A DNA stretch of 64,000 nt from Gp6-AA40 sp963818645 (GCA_963818645.1 CAWFTF010000016.1:157957-221956); one strand, 5' to 3'; shown: positions 45,581 through 55,139, counted from the stretch's first letter. Notes: generated by a model not told the origin, from the letters alone. Made by a program: numbers and translations.

Positions 45581-47026
45581 ATGCACGAGTCCGTTCCCGG
45601 CATCCCTTTCCCGCTGCCACTTACCGCCTATCCCTCTTCGCCGGGGGACGGTCTGCTCTCGATCCTGTGGTCACGGATCGAGGCAGATCCCTTTAACGCG
45701 GTCGCGACGGTCATCTTCCTCCTCGCCGTTATTCATACGTTCTTCGCGGCGCGTTTCATCGAGGCCGCTCATCGCGTTCAGCATCGGCGTGATGAGCAGC
45801 AGAAAGCGGCGGGCCTCGCACCGCGGCCGAGCATGGCAGCCGAGATCCTGCATTTTCATGGCGAGGTCGAAGTGGTGTTCGCGCTGTGGGGCGTGCCACT
45901 CGCGTTCGCTATCGCGATCTCGCGAGGCTGGACCACAGCCGCACACTATCTGAACGACACGGTCAACTACACCGAACCGATGTTCGTCGTGGTGATCATG
46001 GCGCTGGCCTCCACGAGGCCGATCATCGAGCTGGCGGAAGGCGGGCTGCGTCGGCTTGCGAATCTCGGCGGCGGGACGCCGGGCGCATGGTGGCTCGTCA
46101 TCCTCACCATCGGGCCGCTTCTGGGCTCGTTCATCACGGAACCGGGAGCGATGACAATCGCTGCCTTGCTGCTGGCAAGACAGTTCTACGACCTGAAGCC
46201 GAGTCGCATGCTGAAGTACGGCACACTCGGTCTCCTCTTCGTGAACGTGTCGGTCGGTGGGACGCTCACGCACTTCGCCGCGCCACCGATCCTGATGGTC
46301 GCGCGACCCTGGGGATGGGATACCGCCTTCGTCCTCGGCCACTTCGGATGGCGCGCCACGCTGGCCATTGCCATTTCGACGCTCGGGTACTACCTCCTGT
46401 TTCGCCGGGAATTCAAAGCACTCGCTTCGCGCCAGTCGGTGCCAGATGTGATTCCGCCCGCTCCGGACGCGGCCGCCTTTGGCCAGCAGCCACTGCCGAT
46501 TCCCTGGGGGGTCACAGCGGTTTACGTGCTCTTCATGGTCTGGACGGTCGTCAATGCGCACTATCCGGTGCTGTTCCTGACGGGATTCCTTTTCTTCCTT
46601 GGCTTCGATCGCGCGTCGGCGGCGTACTCGACATTATCCGACTTCAAAACGCCGCTGCTCGTCGGATTCTTTCTCGCCGGTCTCGTCGTTCACGGTGGGC
46701 TGCAGGCGTGGTGGATCGCTCCGGTGATCTCCAGCCTTACCGAGACACCGCTGTTCATCGGCGCCACGATTCTCACCGCGTTCAACGACAACGCCCTGAT
46801 CACCTACTTGTCCACACTGGTACCGAATCTCCACGACGGCCTCAAGATGGCCGTGGTGGAGGGTGCCGTCACCGGCGGCGGGCTGACTGTCATCGCAAAC
46901 GCACCAAATCCTGCCGGCCAGGCACTTCTCGGCCGGTTCTTCGATCACGCGGTGCATCCGCTCTATCTGTTCCTGGGAGCGGCGGTGCCCACTCTGGTCG
47001 CCGCCGCCATGTTTCGCTTCCTTTAG
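45581..47026 (+). CDS. Putative Na+/H+ antiporter
   Basis: A 481-residue integral membrane protein with about 11 segments. Blocks such as IGPLLGSFITEPGAMTIAAL, VSVGGTLTHFAAPPILMVA, TAFNDNALITYLSTL and GGGLTVIANAPNPAGQ match the ion-transporter family of putative Na+/H+ antiporters (NhaD-type fold, two inverted repeats). The ATG is set by the -10 box. It ends just before a CCCGGAT-type heptad array, and fhs converges on it. The ion has not been shown. Confidence 0.83.
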   Translation: MHESVPGIPFPLPLTAYPSSPGDGLLSILWSRIEADPFNAVATVIFLLAVIHTFFAARFIEAAHRVQHRRDEQQKAAGLAPRPSMAAEILHFHGEVEVVFALWGVPLAFAIAISRGWTTAAHYLNDTVNYTEPMFVVVIMALASTRPIIELAEGGLRRLANLGGGTPGAWWLVILTIGPLLGSFITEPGAMTIAALLLARQFYDLKPSRMLKYGTLGLLFVNVSVGGTLTHFAAPPILMVARPWGWDTAFVLGHFGWRATLAIAISTLGYYLLFRREFKALASRQSVPDVIPPAPDAAAFGQQPLPIPWGVTAVYVLFMVWTVVNAHYPVLFLTGFLFFLGFDRASAAYSTLSDFKTPLLVGFFLAGLVVHGGLQAWWIAPVISSLTETPLFIGATILTAFNDNALITYLSTLVPNLHDGLKMAVVEGAVTGGGLTVIANAPNPAGQALLGRFFDHAVHPLYLFLGAAVPTLVAAAMFRFL

Positions 47027-47051
47027 TGCTGTTTCCGCACATGAAAAAGGC

Positions 47052-47084
47052 GGGGCCCGGATCCCGGATCCCGGGCCCCGGGAT
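47052..47084. repeat. Heptad array, CCCGGAT word
   Basis: Two CCCGGAT units followed by CCCGGGC and CCCGGGAT; nearly palindromic as a whole. Fills the gap between the convergent antiporter and fhs genes and ends in the fhs stop (TAG). Confidence 0.85.
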
Positions 47085-48755
47085 CTAGAACAGTCCTACC
47101 GTCCTGCCCTCGCCATCGATGTCGATGTTCATGAACGCCGGTGTCTTGCCGAGACCCGGCATCCGCTGCATCTCGCCACACAGCGCGACGACGAACTCGG
47201 CGCCAGCGCTGGGCACCAGGCCGCGCACGGGCAGGATGAAACCGGTGGGCCGGTTGCGGAGCGAGGGATCGTGCGACAGCGACAGGTGTGTCTTGGCCAT
47301 GCACACCGGCGCGTGGCCGAGTCCGAGCTTCTCGATCTTCTCGAGGTCCTTCCGCGCCTGCGACTCGAGGTCGATCCCGGCGGCACCGTAGATCTTGGTC
47401 GCGATGGCTTCGATCTGCTGCACGACCGGCGTGCCGTTCGGTGTCAGGAACGAGAACGTGTTCGGCTTGTCGCATGCCGTCGTCACGGCGTTGGCAAGCT
47501 CCGTCGCGCCCGCGCCACCTTCCGAGAACCCGGAGTGCACGACCACTGTTTCCGCGCCCGCCTTGAGCGCGAGCTCGCGCACCAGGGCCAGTTCGCGAGC
47601 GGTGTCGGTCGGGAAGCTGTTGATCGCGACGACGCATGGCAGCCCGTACTGCCGGACGATGTTCACGTGCGCGGCCAGGTTGTCGGCCCCCTTCGCCAGC
47701 GCGTCGAGATCTTCGTTCCCCAGCACGTTGAACGGCTTTCCACCATGCGACTTGGTCGCACGCACCGTCGTCACGAGCACGGCGGCGCTCGGCGCGAACC
47801 CGCCGACACGACAGACGATGTCGCAGAATTTCTGGAAGCCGAGGTCGCTCGCAAATCCTGCTTCGGTCACGACGTAGTCGGCCGACTTCAACGCGATGCG
47901 GTCTGCCACGATGGAGTTCGCGGCGTGCGCGATGTTGCCGAAGGGTCCGGCGTGCACGAGCGCCGGCTGGCCCTCGAGCGTCTGCACGATGTTCGGCTTG
48001 ATCGCGTCCTTCATGACCACGGTCATGGCGCCCGCGACCTTGAGCATCTCCGCCGTGACCGGCTCACCCTCAATGGTGGACGCGACGACGATGCGCCCGA
48101 GCCGACGGCGAAGGTCGGAGAGGCTGCTCGACAGCGCGAACACGGCCATGACCTCTGACGCCGCAGTGATGATGAACTGATTCTCCCGGGGCACGCCGTG
48201 GGTCTTGCCACCCAGCCCGACGACCGTGTAGCGCAGCTCGCGATCGTTCATGTCGAGCGTGCGCGGCCAGATCACCGAGGACGGGTCAATGCGCAGCGGG
48301 TTGCCGTTGAAGATCGAGGCGTCGAGCGCGGCCGCCAGCAGATTGTGCGCAGCGGTCACGGAGTGGAAGTCGCCGTTGAAATGGAGGTTGATGTCCTCCA
48401 TCGGCCCAATCTGCGAGTAGCCGCCGCCGGTGCCGCCGCCCTTCACGCCGAACACGGGCCCCATCGACGGCTCACGCAGGCACAGCATCACCTTCTTGCC
48501 GATCTTGCCGAGCCCCATCGTGAGCGCGACGCTGGTCGTCGTCTTCCCCTCGCCGGCCTTGGTCGGCGTGATCGCGGTGACGATCACGAGCTTCGCGTCT
48601 GGCTTTTTGGAGAGCCGATCGAGGATCGAGAGGCGGACCTTTCCGCGGTACAGACCGGACTGTTCGAGCTCGTCGGGCTGAATGCCGGCCGCCGCGGCGA
48701 TCTCGGCGATGGGACGCAACTGGGCTTCGTGGGCAATTTCGAGTGCTGATTTCAT
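47085..48755 (-). CDS. fhs: Formate-tetrahydrofolate ligase
   Basis: ATP-dependent formation of 10-formyl-THF from formate (556 aa, normal length). The nucleotide-binding loop is TPTKAGEGKTTTSVAL, and REPSMGPVFGVKGGGTGGGY is the FTHFS signature; INLHFNGDFHSVTAAHNLL and VAINSFPTDTARE follow. Cytoplasmic homotetramer expected. It is third in line after the MetE-like and MetF-MetV genes, separated from the latter by a TTTTGAA hairpin. Supplies one-carbon units; works with those neighbours in folate metabolism. Confidence 0.97.
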   Translation of the reverse strand: MKSALEIAHEAQLRPIAEIAAAAGIQPDELEQSGLYRGKVRLSILDRLSKKPDAKLVIVTAITPTKAGEGKTTTSVALTMGLGKIGKKVMLCLREPSMGPVFGVKGGGTGGGYSQIGPMEDINLHFNGDFHSVTAAHNLLAAALDASIFNGNPLRIDPSSVIWPRTLDMNDRELRYTVVGLGGKTHGVPRENQFIITAASEVMAVFALSSSLSDLRRRLGRIVVASTIEGEPVTAEMLKVAGAMTVVMKDAIKPNIVQTLEGQPALVHAGPFGNIAHAANSIVADRIALKSADYVVTEAGFASDLGFQKFCDIVCRVGGFAPSAAVLVTTVRATKSHGGKPFNVLGNEDLDALAKGADNLAAHVNIVRQYGLPCVVAINSFPTDTARELALVRELALKAGAETVVVHSGFSEGGAGATELANAVTTACDKPNTFSFLTPNGTPVVQQIEAIATKIYGAAGIDLESQARKDLEKIEKLGLGHAPVCMAKTHLSLSHDPSLRNRPTGFILPVRGLVPSAGAEFVVALCGEMQRMPGLGKTPAFMNIDIDGEGRTVGLF

Positions 48756-48773
48756 TTCTCTACTGATCCTCGT

Positions 48774-48867
48774 AATGCAAAATTCAAAATGCGAAATGCA
48801 AACAGTCCCCGGCCGCGCGCGCGCACGTCATATGCCCTTTTGAATTTTGAATTTTGAATTTTGAATT
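48774..48867. repeat. AT-rich inverted heptad hairpin, TTTTGAA/AATGCAA word
   Basis: Left arm AATGCAA, AATTCAA, AATGCGA, AATGCAA; right arm of four exact TTTTGAA units. The GC-rich centre (about 30 bases) is unrelated. Lies after the MetF-MetV stop and before the fhs start. Confidence 0.92.
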
Positions 48868-48879
48868 ACCGGCTGCGAT

Positions 48880-50511
48880 CTAACCCGCCTGCCTCATTTC
48901 CCCACTTGCCTTGGCACCCTCTGCGGACCCACTGGGCTTCTTACCCGGCGCAGGACCCGCCTTGGCCGCCCGTGCAGCTGCGGCCTGATCTGCCGCCGAC
49001 GGTCCGGCGGTCTTGAGCACTTCGTCCTCTTCGATCGCGACAGTGCGCCCGGGACCGGCGCCGCCCTTCCAGAGATCCTTGGGTCGTCCAGGACGGCTAT
49101 CGCGGCCGAGATAGAAGTTGAGCCACGACGCGGTGCCCGTGAGCGTGCGATCGGGCGGCGGTATGAACACCTTCAACTGGTCGATCGTGTTGGAGGCTTC
49201 GGCGCGCGCCATCACGCTCACCCAGATGCACTGCTGATCGATCACTTCGCAGGCGCCATGGAATGTGCCGCCGCACGGCCCGTTGCGCATCTGCTTGGGA
49301 CACGTCTGCGGACAGACGTACTCCATGGAACCGAGCACGCAGTTGCCGCAGTTCTGGCAGCCGAAGACCTCTTTCTTCCCGTAGTACTCAAATCGCTCGA
49401 ACCAGTGACTGAGACGGGGATGCCGATCCAGCCAGCGGAAGGCGCCCTGGAAGACGCGGCGCATCGGCGAATCCTTGACGTTCTTCGACCAGGGCACAAA
49501 TGGCAGCGCCTTCGCGGCTGCGTCCATGACCGTAGGAAGGAACTCGCGCGTCGGCTTCGGCTGCGGGTCACGCTTGTACAGGTAGAAGCCGTCCTTCTTG
49601 CCGAACTGCAACTCGTCGTAGAGCTCTTCCCATTTGGGTGCGAGCTCCTCGGCGCGGCGGATGATCCACGAGATGTGACGCGCGTCGTGCGTGCCTCCGA
49701 GGTACGCACCGGCGTAGCCGACACCCTTGAGAATCGCGACGCTCCGCGCTGCGCGCTCGAGACGGCCCTGCAGTCCTCCATCGGGTGCTTCGGACTCCTT
49801 GCGCAGCATCGCGACGAGCTCGTCGGACGCCCAGCATCCCGGCGGATTGCCAGTGTTCATGCGCTCTGCGGCACGCCGGCTCAGGACGTATACATTGCCG
49901 AGCACAGGCGTCTTGATCCCGCGCTCGTCAAGGTACTTCTTCAACTCGACGAACTTGGCGGCGTCCCAGCCGACCTGCGTGATCGCCATGTCGGCGCCGG
50001 CTGCAATCTTCTTCTCGAGCTTCAGATACTGGTAGAGCAGATCTTCCCGCTGATATTTGAACGGCGAAACCGCGCACGAGATGAAGAACGGCGTCCCGGT
50101 GCGCGCCCGTACGTCGGCGATGTGACTGGCCAGCTGCACCGAGTCGATGTCGAAGACGGCGGTCTTCTGCGCGGCCTTCGGCCAGTCACCGCTGATCGAG
50201 AAGATGTTGTGCATCTCGAGCGCCTGCAGCGCAACGAGCGTCTTTTCGATCGTCTGCCGATCCTGGCCGACGCACGTGAGGTGCACATTCGGCACGAGCC
50301 CGCGGGCGCGCACTGCCGTACCGACGCGAATCGAATCCTGACCGAGCTGACCGCCGGCGTAGCTCGTGATGCTGCCCGCGGCGATCTCGGGAATCATCGC
50401 GAGCTTCGAGGCGATCTCGAGTACCTGCGCTTCGCGCTTGAGGCCGGAGGCCACCAGTTCCGTCATGTAGAGGAACTGTCCCGACTTCACGCGCTCGGCC
50501 AGGCTCTTCAT
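48880..50511 (-). CDS. metF: Methylenetetrahydrofolate reductase fused to a MetV-like cysteine-rich domain
   Basis: A 543-residue protein. The N-terminal 300 residues are the MetF TIM barrel (LKREAQVLEIASKLAMIPE, ITSYAGGQLGQDSIRVG, ISGDWP, NVYVLSRRAAERMN). A linker leads to a Cys-rich domain with CQNCGNCVLG and CPQTCPKQMRNGPCGG (about 395-430), the MetV/MTHFR_C type that binds Fe-S or zinc. The C-terminus is Ala/Lys/Pro-rich. Such fusions reduce methylene-THF to methyl-THF. The ATG overlaps the stop of the MetE-like gene by 4 bases. Confidence 0.9.
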   Translation of the reverse strand: MKSLAERVKSGQFLYMTELVASGLKREAQVLEIASKLAMIPEIAAGSITSYAGGQLGQDSIRVGTAVRARGLVPNVHLTCVGQDRQTIEKTLVALQALEMHNIFSISGDWPKAAQKTAVFDIDSVQLASHIADVRARTGTPFFISCAVSPFKYQREDLLYQYLKLEKKIAAGADMAITQVGWDAAKFVELKKYLDERGIKTPVLGNVYVLSRRAAERMNTGNPPGCWASDELVAMLRKESEAPDGGLQGRLERAARSVAILKGVGYAGAYLGGTHDARHISWIIRRAEELAPKWEELYDELQFGKKDGFYLYKRDPQPKPTREFLPTVMDAAAKALPFVPWSKNVKDSPMRRVFQGAFRWLDRHPRLSHWFERFEYYGKKEVFGCQNCGNCVLGSMEYVCPQTCPKQMRNGPCGGTFHGACEVIDQQCIWVSVMARAEASNTIDQLKVFIPPPDRTLTGTASWLNFYLGRDSRPGRPKDLWKGGAGPGRTVAIEEDEVLKTAGPSAADQAAAARAAKAGPAPGKKPSGSAEGAKASGEMRQAG

Positions 50512-51515
50512 CTGCCTAGTTCCTTCCGGACCGCCTTCGTCCCTTCGACCATCGCGCACAGCTTGCCGAACGCGACATCGCGATGCAGGCGCACGAGCCC
50601 GCAGTCCGGTGTAATCACGAGCCGATCGGCCGGGATGACCTCGAGCGCGCGCCGGATGCGATCGGCCACGAACGACGCCGACTCGACTTCGTTCGTCTTG
50701 ACGTCGATGACGCCGATGCCCACCGAGAACGGCACGTTGAACTCTTTGAAGAGCTGCAGGTCGTCTTCACCGCGGCGCGCGAACTCCATCGACACGGTGT
50801 TGATCTTCGCTTCGAGAATGGCCGGGAAGAGAAACTTGTAGCTCCCCTCGAACGAGGGCTTGCCGTAGCGGTTGCCGTAGCAGACGTGGAGCGTGATGTT
50901 GGCGTTCACGCCCTCCACCATCGCGTTGATGGCCTTGAGCGCCCAAGGCAAGTCCTCGGGAAAGCCCGAGTAGTACGGCTCGTCGATCTGGAGATTGGTC
51001 GCCCCGGCCCGCACCAGTTCCTTCAACTCGAGGTTCATCACTCGGCCGAGATCGAGCGCGAACGCTTCTTCGGTGTCGTAGAACTTGTTCTGAATGCGCT
51101 TGACCAGCGTGTGCGGGCCCGAGATCGAGATCTTCGACTTGTGTTCACTGAAGCGCCCGAGGAAGCGTGCCTCCTCGGACAGACCGAGCGTGCCGGTTGC
51201 CAGCTTCGAGCGGACGATGCTGTCGTAGAAGTCGTAGTAGAAGCGCTTCGACCCGAGATCGACCTGCACACCGGGCATCCGCTCGGTGAAGTAGTCGATC
51301 ATGTTGTCGCGCTGCGCTTCGCCGTCGGACACGATGTCGATGCCGGCGGTTTCCTGATCCTTGATCGCAGCTTTCCGCACCGCGTCGTGCATCTCGTCGA
51401 GATCCCTTTTGCTCAGACGACGCGAGAGGTATTCGTTCTTCGCGCGTTCGAGCCATTCGGGCATCGAGTAGCTGCCGATGACTGTGGTCGGGAGGATTGG
51501 CTGTGGCGGCGTCAT
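50508..51515 (-). CDS. Cobalamin-independent methionine synthase, catalytic-domain type
   Basis: A 335-residue protein equivalent to the C-terminal half of MetE. The zinc-binding His and Cys lie in TLHVCYGN, the Glu in SMEFARRG and the last Cys in ITPDCGL. GIDIVSDGEAQRDNM and QIDEPYYSGFP shape the substrate site. The lone C-terminal domain is the core MetE form of many archaea and some bacteria, which uses methyl donors other than long-chain folate. Here the adjacent methylene-THF reductase suggests methyl-THF as donor. First gene of the block. Confidence 0.9.
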   Translation of the reverse strand: MTPPQPILPTTVIGSYSMPEWLERAKNEYLSRRLSKRDLDEMHDAVRKAAIKDQETAGIDIVSDGEAQRDNMIDYFTERMPGVQVDLGSKRFYYDFYDSIVRSKLATGTLGLSEEARFLGRFSEHKSKISISGPHTLVKRIQNKFYDTEEAFALDLGRVMNLELKELVRAGATNLQIDEPYYSGFPEDLPWALKAINAMVEGVNANITLHVCYGNRYGKPSFEGSYKFLFPAILEAKINTVSMEFARRGEDDLQLFKEFNVPFSVGIGVIDVKTNEVESASFVADRIRRALEVIPADRLVITPDCGLVRLHRDVAFGKLCAMVEGTKAVRKELGR

Positions 51516-51543
51516 TGGGTGTCTCTGTCTCTATTATCCTGTC

Positions 51544-51620
51544 AACCTCCAACTCCCAAGAACCAACTCCCAAGGCATCCGGGCCGATTGGGAGTTGGGA
51601 GTTGGAAGTTGGGAGTTGAC
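51544..51620. repeat. Inverted heptad hairpin, CTCCCAA/TTGGGAG family
   Basis: Left arm AACCTCC, AACTCCC, AAGAACC, AACTCCC; right arm TTGGGAG, TTGGGAG, TTGGAAG, TTGGGAG. One of the most regular copies. Lies between the methyltransferase stop and the MetE-like start. Confidence 0.95.
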
Positions 51621-51621
51621 G

Positions 51622-53104
51622 TTAGTCACGTTGAGTGGTGTAGAGAATGCTGGTTTTGGTGCCGGGCCGATACGGGAACGGCGCGAAGTGCACGTCATAC
51701 CCGGCTCGCGCGCCGACGGCGCGTAAGAGCGCACCGTTCACCCAGGTCACGAGCGAGCCATCCAGCTTTCCGGGTCCCTTGAACCCTTTGCGATAGTCGT
51801 CCATCTCGCTGACGAAGATGTCCTGCACCTGCAGGAATCCGCGCGGGTGCAGCAGCGGCAGCGTGTTGGCGAAGCTCTCGCCCGCGCCGCGCGAAATGTG
51901 AAACCGCACATCGTCAGGTGCTTCGGCGAGAAGGTCTTCGAGGTGCGAGCGGCTGAGACCGGGAGGCACGTGATCCTCCTCGCGATCGTCGAGGGCACGC
52001 AGCCGCTCTTCGAGCTTGAAGGTGTCCCACACTCGCCGCCAGAACTCGACGCCCTTCTCTCCTTCGAAGACGGCGTACGGTCCGCCGTCGAGGAGCTTTT
52101 TCACCATCCCCGGCAGATCGGCGCGCGACACGCCGAAGTCCGCGGTCAGTTGATCGACCAGCGGCCCATTCAGATACGCCCGCACCTCAACGAGGTACAA
52201 CTTGCCGTCGCGTCGAACGAGATCATCGAACGGCAGGTTGTCGTACACGTTGGTGAGGTGCACGTACATGATCTTGAAACGATGCGCCGTCAGTGCCTTG
52301 TACGGATTGAGCGCATCGAGCGGAACGCCGCTGACGTGGTTGCCGTGATGCGCCACGGCCGCGACCGCGCGCTCCAGGCTGGTCGGCGAGTAGTCGCCGA
52401 GGATGAAGTGCAGGCGCGAATAGAAGTTCGTGCCGCACTGCTCGTCGAGCGCCTTGAAGCGATCGAGCCATGCCGCGGCCCGCGCGCCTGAGCCAACGCC
52501 AATCTCGAGCCCGAAGATCTCGGCCGGCAACTGACCGCGCGTCTCGAGGTCGCGCAGCAGCGTCCAGAAGTCGGCCACCGAGTCGGAGACCGCCTGCGGA
52601 TGATTGGCATCCGATGAGCCACCGGGCAGCGCGGCTTCGAAACCCTTGCCCGACGCGTTCTCCCAGTCGCCGAGATAGCGCCAGAAGAGCCGGTTGAAGC
52701 TCCAGATCAGACAGTCGCGATACGGGCGGAACTCATCGAGATACAGATGGTTGTCAACGTTCGACTCAGGGCCGGCATCGAGGCTCTTCACCGCTCGCGC
52801 GAGAGCGACTGGGAGCCCCGACCGCGTCGGCCTGACGAAGATCGATGGCGATCTCAGCCAGCGGAAGGGTCTGTCCCTGCGCGCTGGTCGTGCGCCGCAC
52901 CATCACCGGGTCGCGAAAGTTGGTCTTGTACTGAATCCAGTCGAGGTGAATCCGCAGGGACGGGGCCATCCGGGCATCGAGGACGCCGTCTTCGACGAGC
53001 GACATCAGCGACCCTGTGACCAATCCGGCCATCTCGCTCTGCGGCGAACGCTGGCCATTCCTGGGCTTCTTGCTCTGAGAAATGTGATTGATATGGACGA
53101 TCAC
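51622..53104 (-). CDS. Putative SAM-dependent methyltransferase, one frameshift as read
   Basis: The main part has a class I SAM motif in FGLEIGVGSGARAAAWLDRF and LGDYSPTSLERAV, as in MidA/NDUFAF7-like enzymes. An N-terminal stretch in another frame (SLMSLVEDGVLDARMAPSLR, then YKTNFRDPVMVRR) joins near 52815, where a run of four G looks like one G too many: removing it reads AVGLPVALARAVKSLDAG. The length is 3n+1 (about 493 aa). Start GTG 53104 uncertain. Target unknown. Confidence 0.65.
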
Positions 53105-53293
53105 CGCAACGGCCGTTCCTATGTCGTTCAGTCAGGAATTGGCGTCAATTCCTGACGCCAGACAGCCTCACAGTCTATTGCATGCTGAGTCGGAAGTCAT
53201 CCGCTGTGCGAAAAGGTTTGCGCATAGCGGTATCCGAGCATGGTCGCGCAGGACTCGAGATTCAGCCCTCGTGCGCGACATCGAGCAGCACAG

Positions 53294-53358
53294 CCCGGAT
53301 CCGAATCCCGAATCCCGAGCCCCGCATCCCGAGCCCCAGCCCGACCCCGAGTCCCGAG
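53294..53358. repeat. One-sided heptad array, CCCGAGC/CCCGAAT word
   Basis: About nine units (CCCGGAT, CCCGAAT, CCCGAGC, CCCGCAT, CCCAGCC, GAGTCCC), mostly at spacing 7. No inverted partner. It ends two bases before the -10 box of the beta-propeller gene. Confidence 0.85.
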
Positions 53359-53359
53359 C

Positions 53360-53365
53360 TATCAT
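53360..53365 (+). promoter_or_regulatory. -10 element for beta-propeller gene, leaderless spacing
   Basis: TATCAT begins 11 bases before the ATG at 53371. No ribosome binding site. The -35 region is occupied by the CCCGAGC array. Confidence 0.5.
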
Positions 53366-53370
53366 CGCCC

Positions 53371-54312
53371 ATGCGCCGAGCGCTCCTGGGCCTGCTCGTA
53401 GCAGCCGCCGCTGCACCCTGGGTGTTCGCGCAGTCCTCTCGCCCTACCGTTCTCTCTCGCCTGATCTGGTTCGATCGCAGCGGCCAGCGACTTGGAGCCG
53501 TCGGACCGATTGCCGACCACGGCAACATCGAGCTCTCGCCGGATGGCACTCGCGTGGCGGTCGCCGTCACCGACGGTGCACGCGCCAGCCGTGACATCTG
53601 GATGTACAACATCGGTTCCGGTGAACGAACGCAGTTCACCTCTGATCCATCCGACGAGAACTGGTTGATTTGGTCGCCGGACGGTGCGCGCGTGCTGCTC
53701 AATTCGTTCGCGCGCGACCACCTGACGCTGTTCGAAGCGCCTTCGTCCGGCGCGAGCGAGCGCACTCGAGTGCTCGAGAGCGACGAAGGCAAGTGGCCGG
53801 TGAGCTGGTCACCCGATGGTCGCTTCGTGCTGTACGTCACGAACAACGACCGCACGAGCAATGACATCTGGGTACTGCTCCGCGATGGCAGCGGCGCACC
53901 GTACCCGTACCTTCACACCGCAGCGTCGGAGAACTGGGCCGCGTTCTCGCCGGATGGCAAGTGGGTCGTCTTCAGCGCGGCTGATTCCAATTCCGGTCAG
54001 CCTGAAGTGTTCGTCGCACCATTTCCCGCACCGACGCGACGGTTCCGGATCTCCGCAGACGGTGGTGCGCAGGCGCGCTGGCGGCGAGATGGAAAAGAGA
54101 TCTTTTACGTCGCGCCGAATCGCATGCTGATGTCAGCGCAGATCGAAACAGATGCGAGCGGCGTGACGGTGAAGGGATACGAACCGCTCTTCGAACTGCA
54201 GCATCCTTACGGCGCGTATCACGCGTTCGATTTGACGCCTGACGGACAGCGCTTCCTGGTCAATACGCTCGTCGTCAATCGCGGCCGCGGCGTCATCGCC
54301 TCATTGCGCTGA
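53371..54312 (+). CDS. Secreted TolB/WD40-like beta-propeller protein
   Basis: A 313-residue exported protein (signal MRRALLGLLVAAAAAPWVFAQ). Repeats with the PDGxxVxx motif mark propeller blades: LSPDGTRVAVAV, WSPDGARVLLNSF, WSPDGRFVLYVTNND, FSPDGKWVVFSAAD and LTPDGQRFLVNT. Similar C-terminal propellers occur in acidobacterial serine/threonine kinases, and this could be such a domain standing alone. Its last 20 bases overlap the convergent ICMT gene. Confidence 0.85.
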   Translation: MRRALLGLLVAAAAAPWVFAQSSRPTVLSRLIWFDRSGQRLGAVGPIADHGNIELSPDGTRVAVAVTDGARASRDIWMYNIGSGERTQFTSDPSDENWLIWSPDGARVLLNSFARDHLTLFEAPSSGASERTRVLESDEGKWPVSWSPDGRFVLYVTNNDRTSNDIWVLLRDGSGAPYPYLHTAASENWAAFSPDGKWVVFSAADSNSGQPEVFVAPFPAPTRRFRISADGGAQARWRRDGKEIFYVAPNRMLMSAQIETDASGVTVKGYEPLFELQHPYGAYHAFDLTPDGQRFLVNTLVVNRGRGVIASLR

Positions 54313-54859
54313 ACTTCGGAAGGAAGCGGCCCGTCCGCTGCCGATAGCGCGCGTACTCCTCAGCGAGCGTGCTGCGCGCGAACTTGCGCTCTTCGTGCCG
54401 CGCTGCCACCTCGAAGTAGATCACCAGCCCGCCCAATACGAGCAGCCTGAACAGGCTCGGCACCATCACAAGCGTCGACGCCATCGTCAGGAGATAGCTT
54501 GTGTAGAACGGGTTCCGCACGTACGCATACGGACCAGAGGTGCAGAGGAAGGCTGGTGTGTCCGACGAGAAGATCCACGAGAAGAACTGACCACGAACCG
54601 TGCGCCTGGCCCATTCGAACAGCACGAGCGCTGCGATCAGACCGGCACATCCGAGCGCGAACAGAAGGGGCTTCACCAGTTCGTCGCCCGCGTTGGCGAC
54701 AAGCGCGATAAAGCCGACTGAGATCAGCCACGCACGCCCCGAGGTGGAGGCGCGCTCGCCTTTCACGGCCCTGAACGTGTATCCCGCGCCCAACACCTGC
54801 CACGCGTAGACCGCGATCGGCAGGAGCACGGCGCGACCGGCCGTCATCGTGATCTGCAC
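54293..54859 (-). CDS. Isoprenylcysteine carboxyl methyltransferase-like membrane protein
   Basis: A 188-residue membrane protein with five hydrophobic segments. The C-terminal block SGPYAYVRNPFYTSYLLT, followed by HEERKFARSTLAEEYARY, is the ICMT/PEMT (phospholipid methyltransferase) signature binding SAM. In bacteria such proteins act on lipids or unknown substrates. GTG at 54859 or ATG at 54847. Follows the small membrane protein gene with a 1-base gap. Confidence 0.85.
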   Translation of the reverse strand: MQITMTAGRAVLLPIAVYAWQVLGAGYTFRAVKGERASTSGRAWLISVGFIALVANAGDELVKPLLFALGCAGLIAALVLFEWARRTVRGQFFSWIFSSDTPAFLCTSGPYAYVRNPFYTSYLLTMASTLVMVPSLFRLLVLGGLVIYFEVAARHEERKFARSTLAEEYARYRQRTGRFLPKFSAMRR

Positions 54860-54860
54860 G

Positions 54861-55139
54861 TCAGGAGGCGTCGACCTCGATACCTCCGGTGATGCCGACG
54901 ACGAGATTGAACAGCGAGGTCATGATCAGCGTCCCGAGAAAACCCAGGAGGCCGTAAAAGATCGGCAGAACCACGATCGCGGCGACGCCAAACATACCCT
55001 GGAGAACGCTGTTCGTCCCGCCGGCGAAACCAAGCATCGAGATCAACGAGAGACACGCGCCGAAGACAAGTCCCAGGATCAGATACACCAGGCCGACAAC
55101 CTTCGCGCACGACAGGGGCCCCAGTCGTCTGATGACCAC
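54861..55139 (-). CDS. Small two-segment membrane protein
   Basis: A 92-residue protein with two long hydrophobic segments (about 11-40 and 50-85); the N-terminus IRRLGPLSCAKVVGLVYL resembles DUF3566. GTG start. Upstream of the ICMT gene on the same strand. Function unknown. Confidence 0.6.
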   Translation of the reverse strand: MVIRRLGPLSCAKVVGLVYLILGLVFGACLSLISMLGFAGGTNSVLQGMFGVAAIVVLPIFYGLLGFLGTLIMTSLFNLVVGITGGIEVDAS

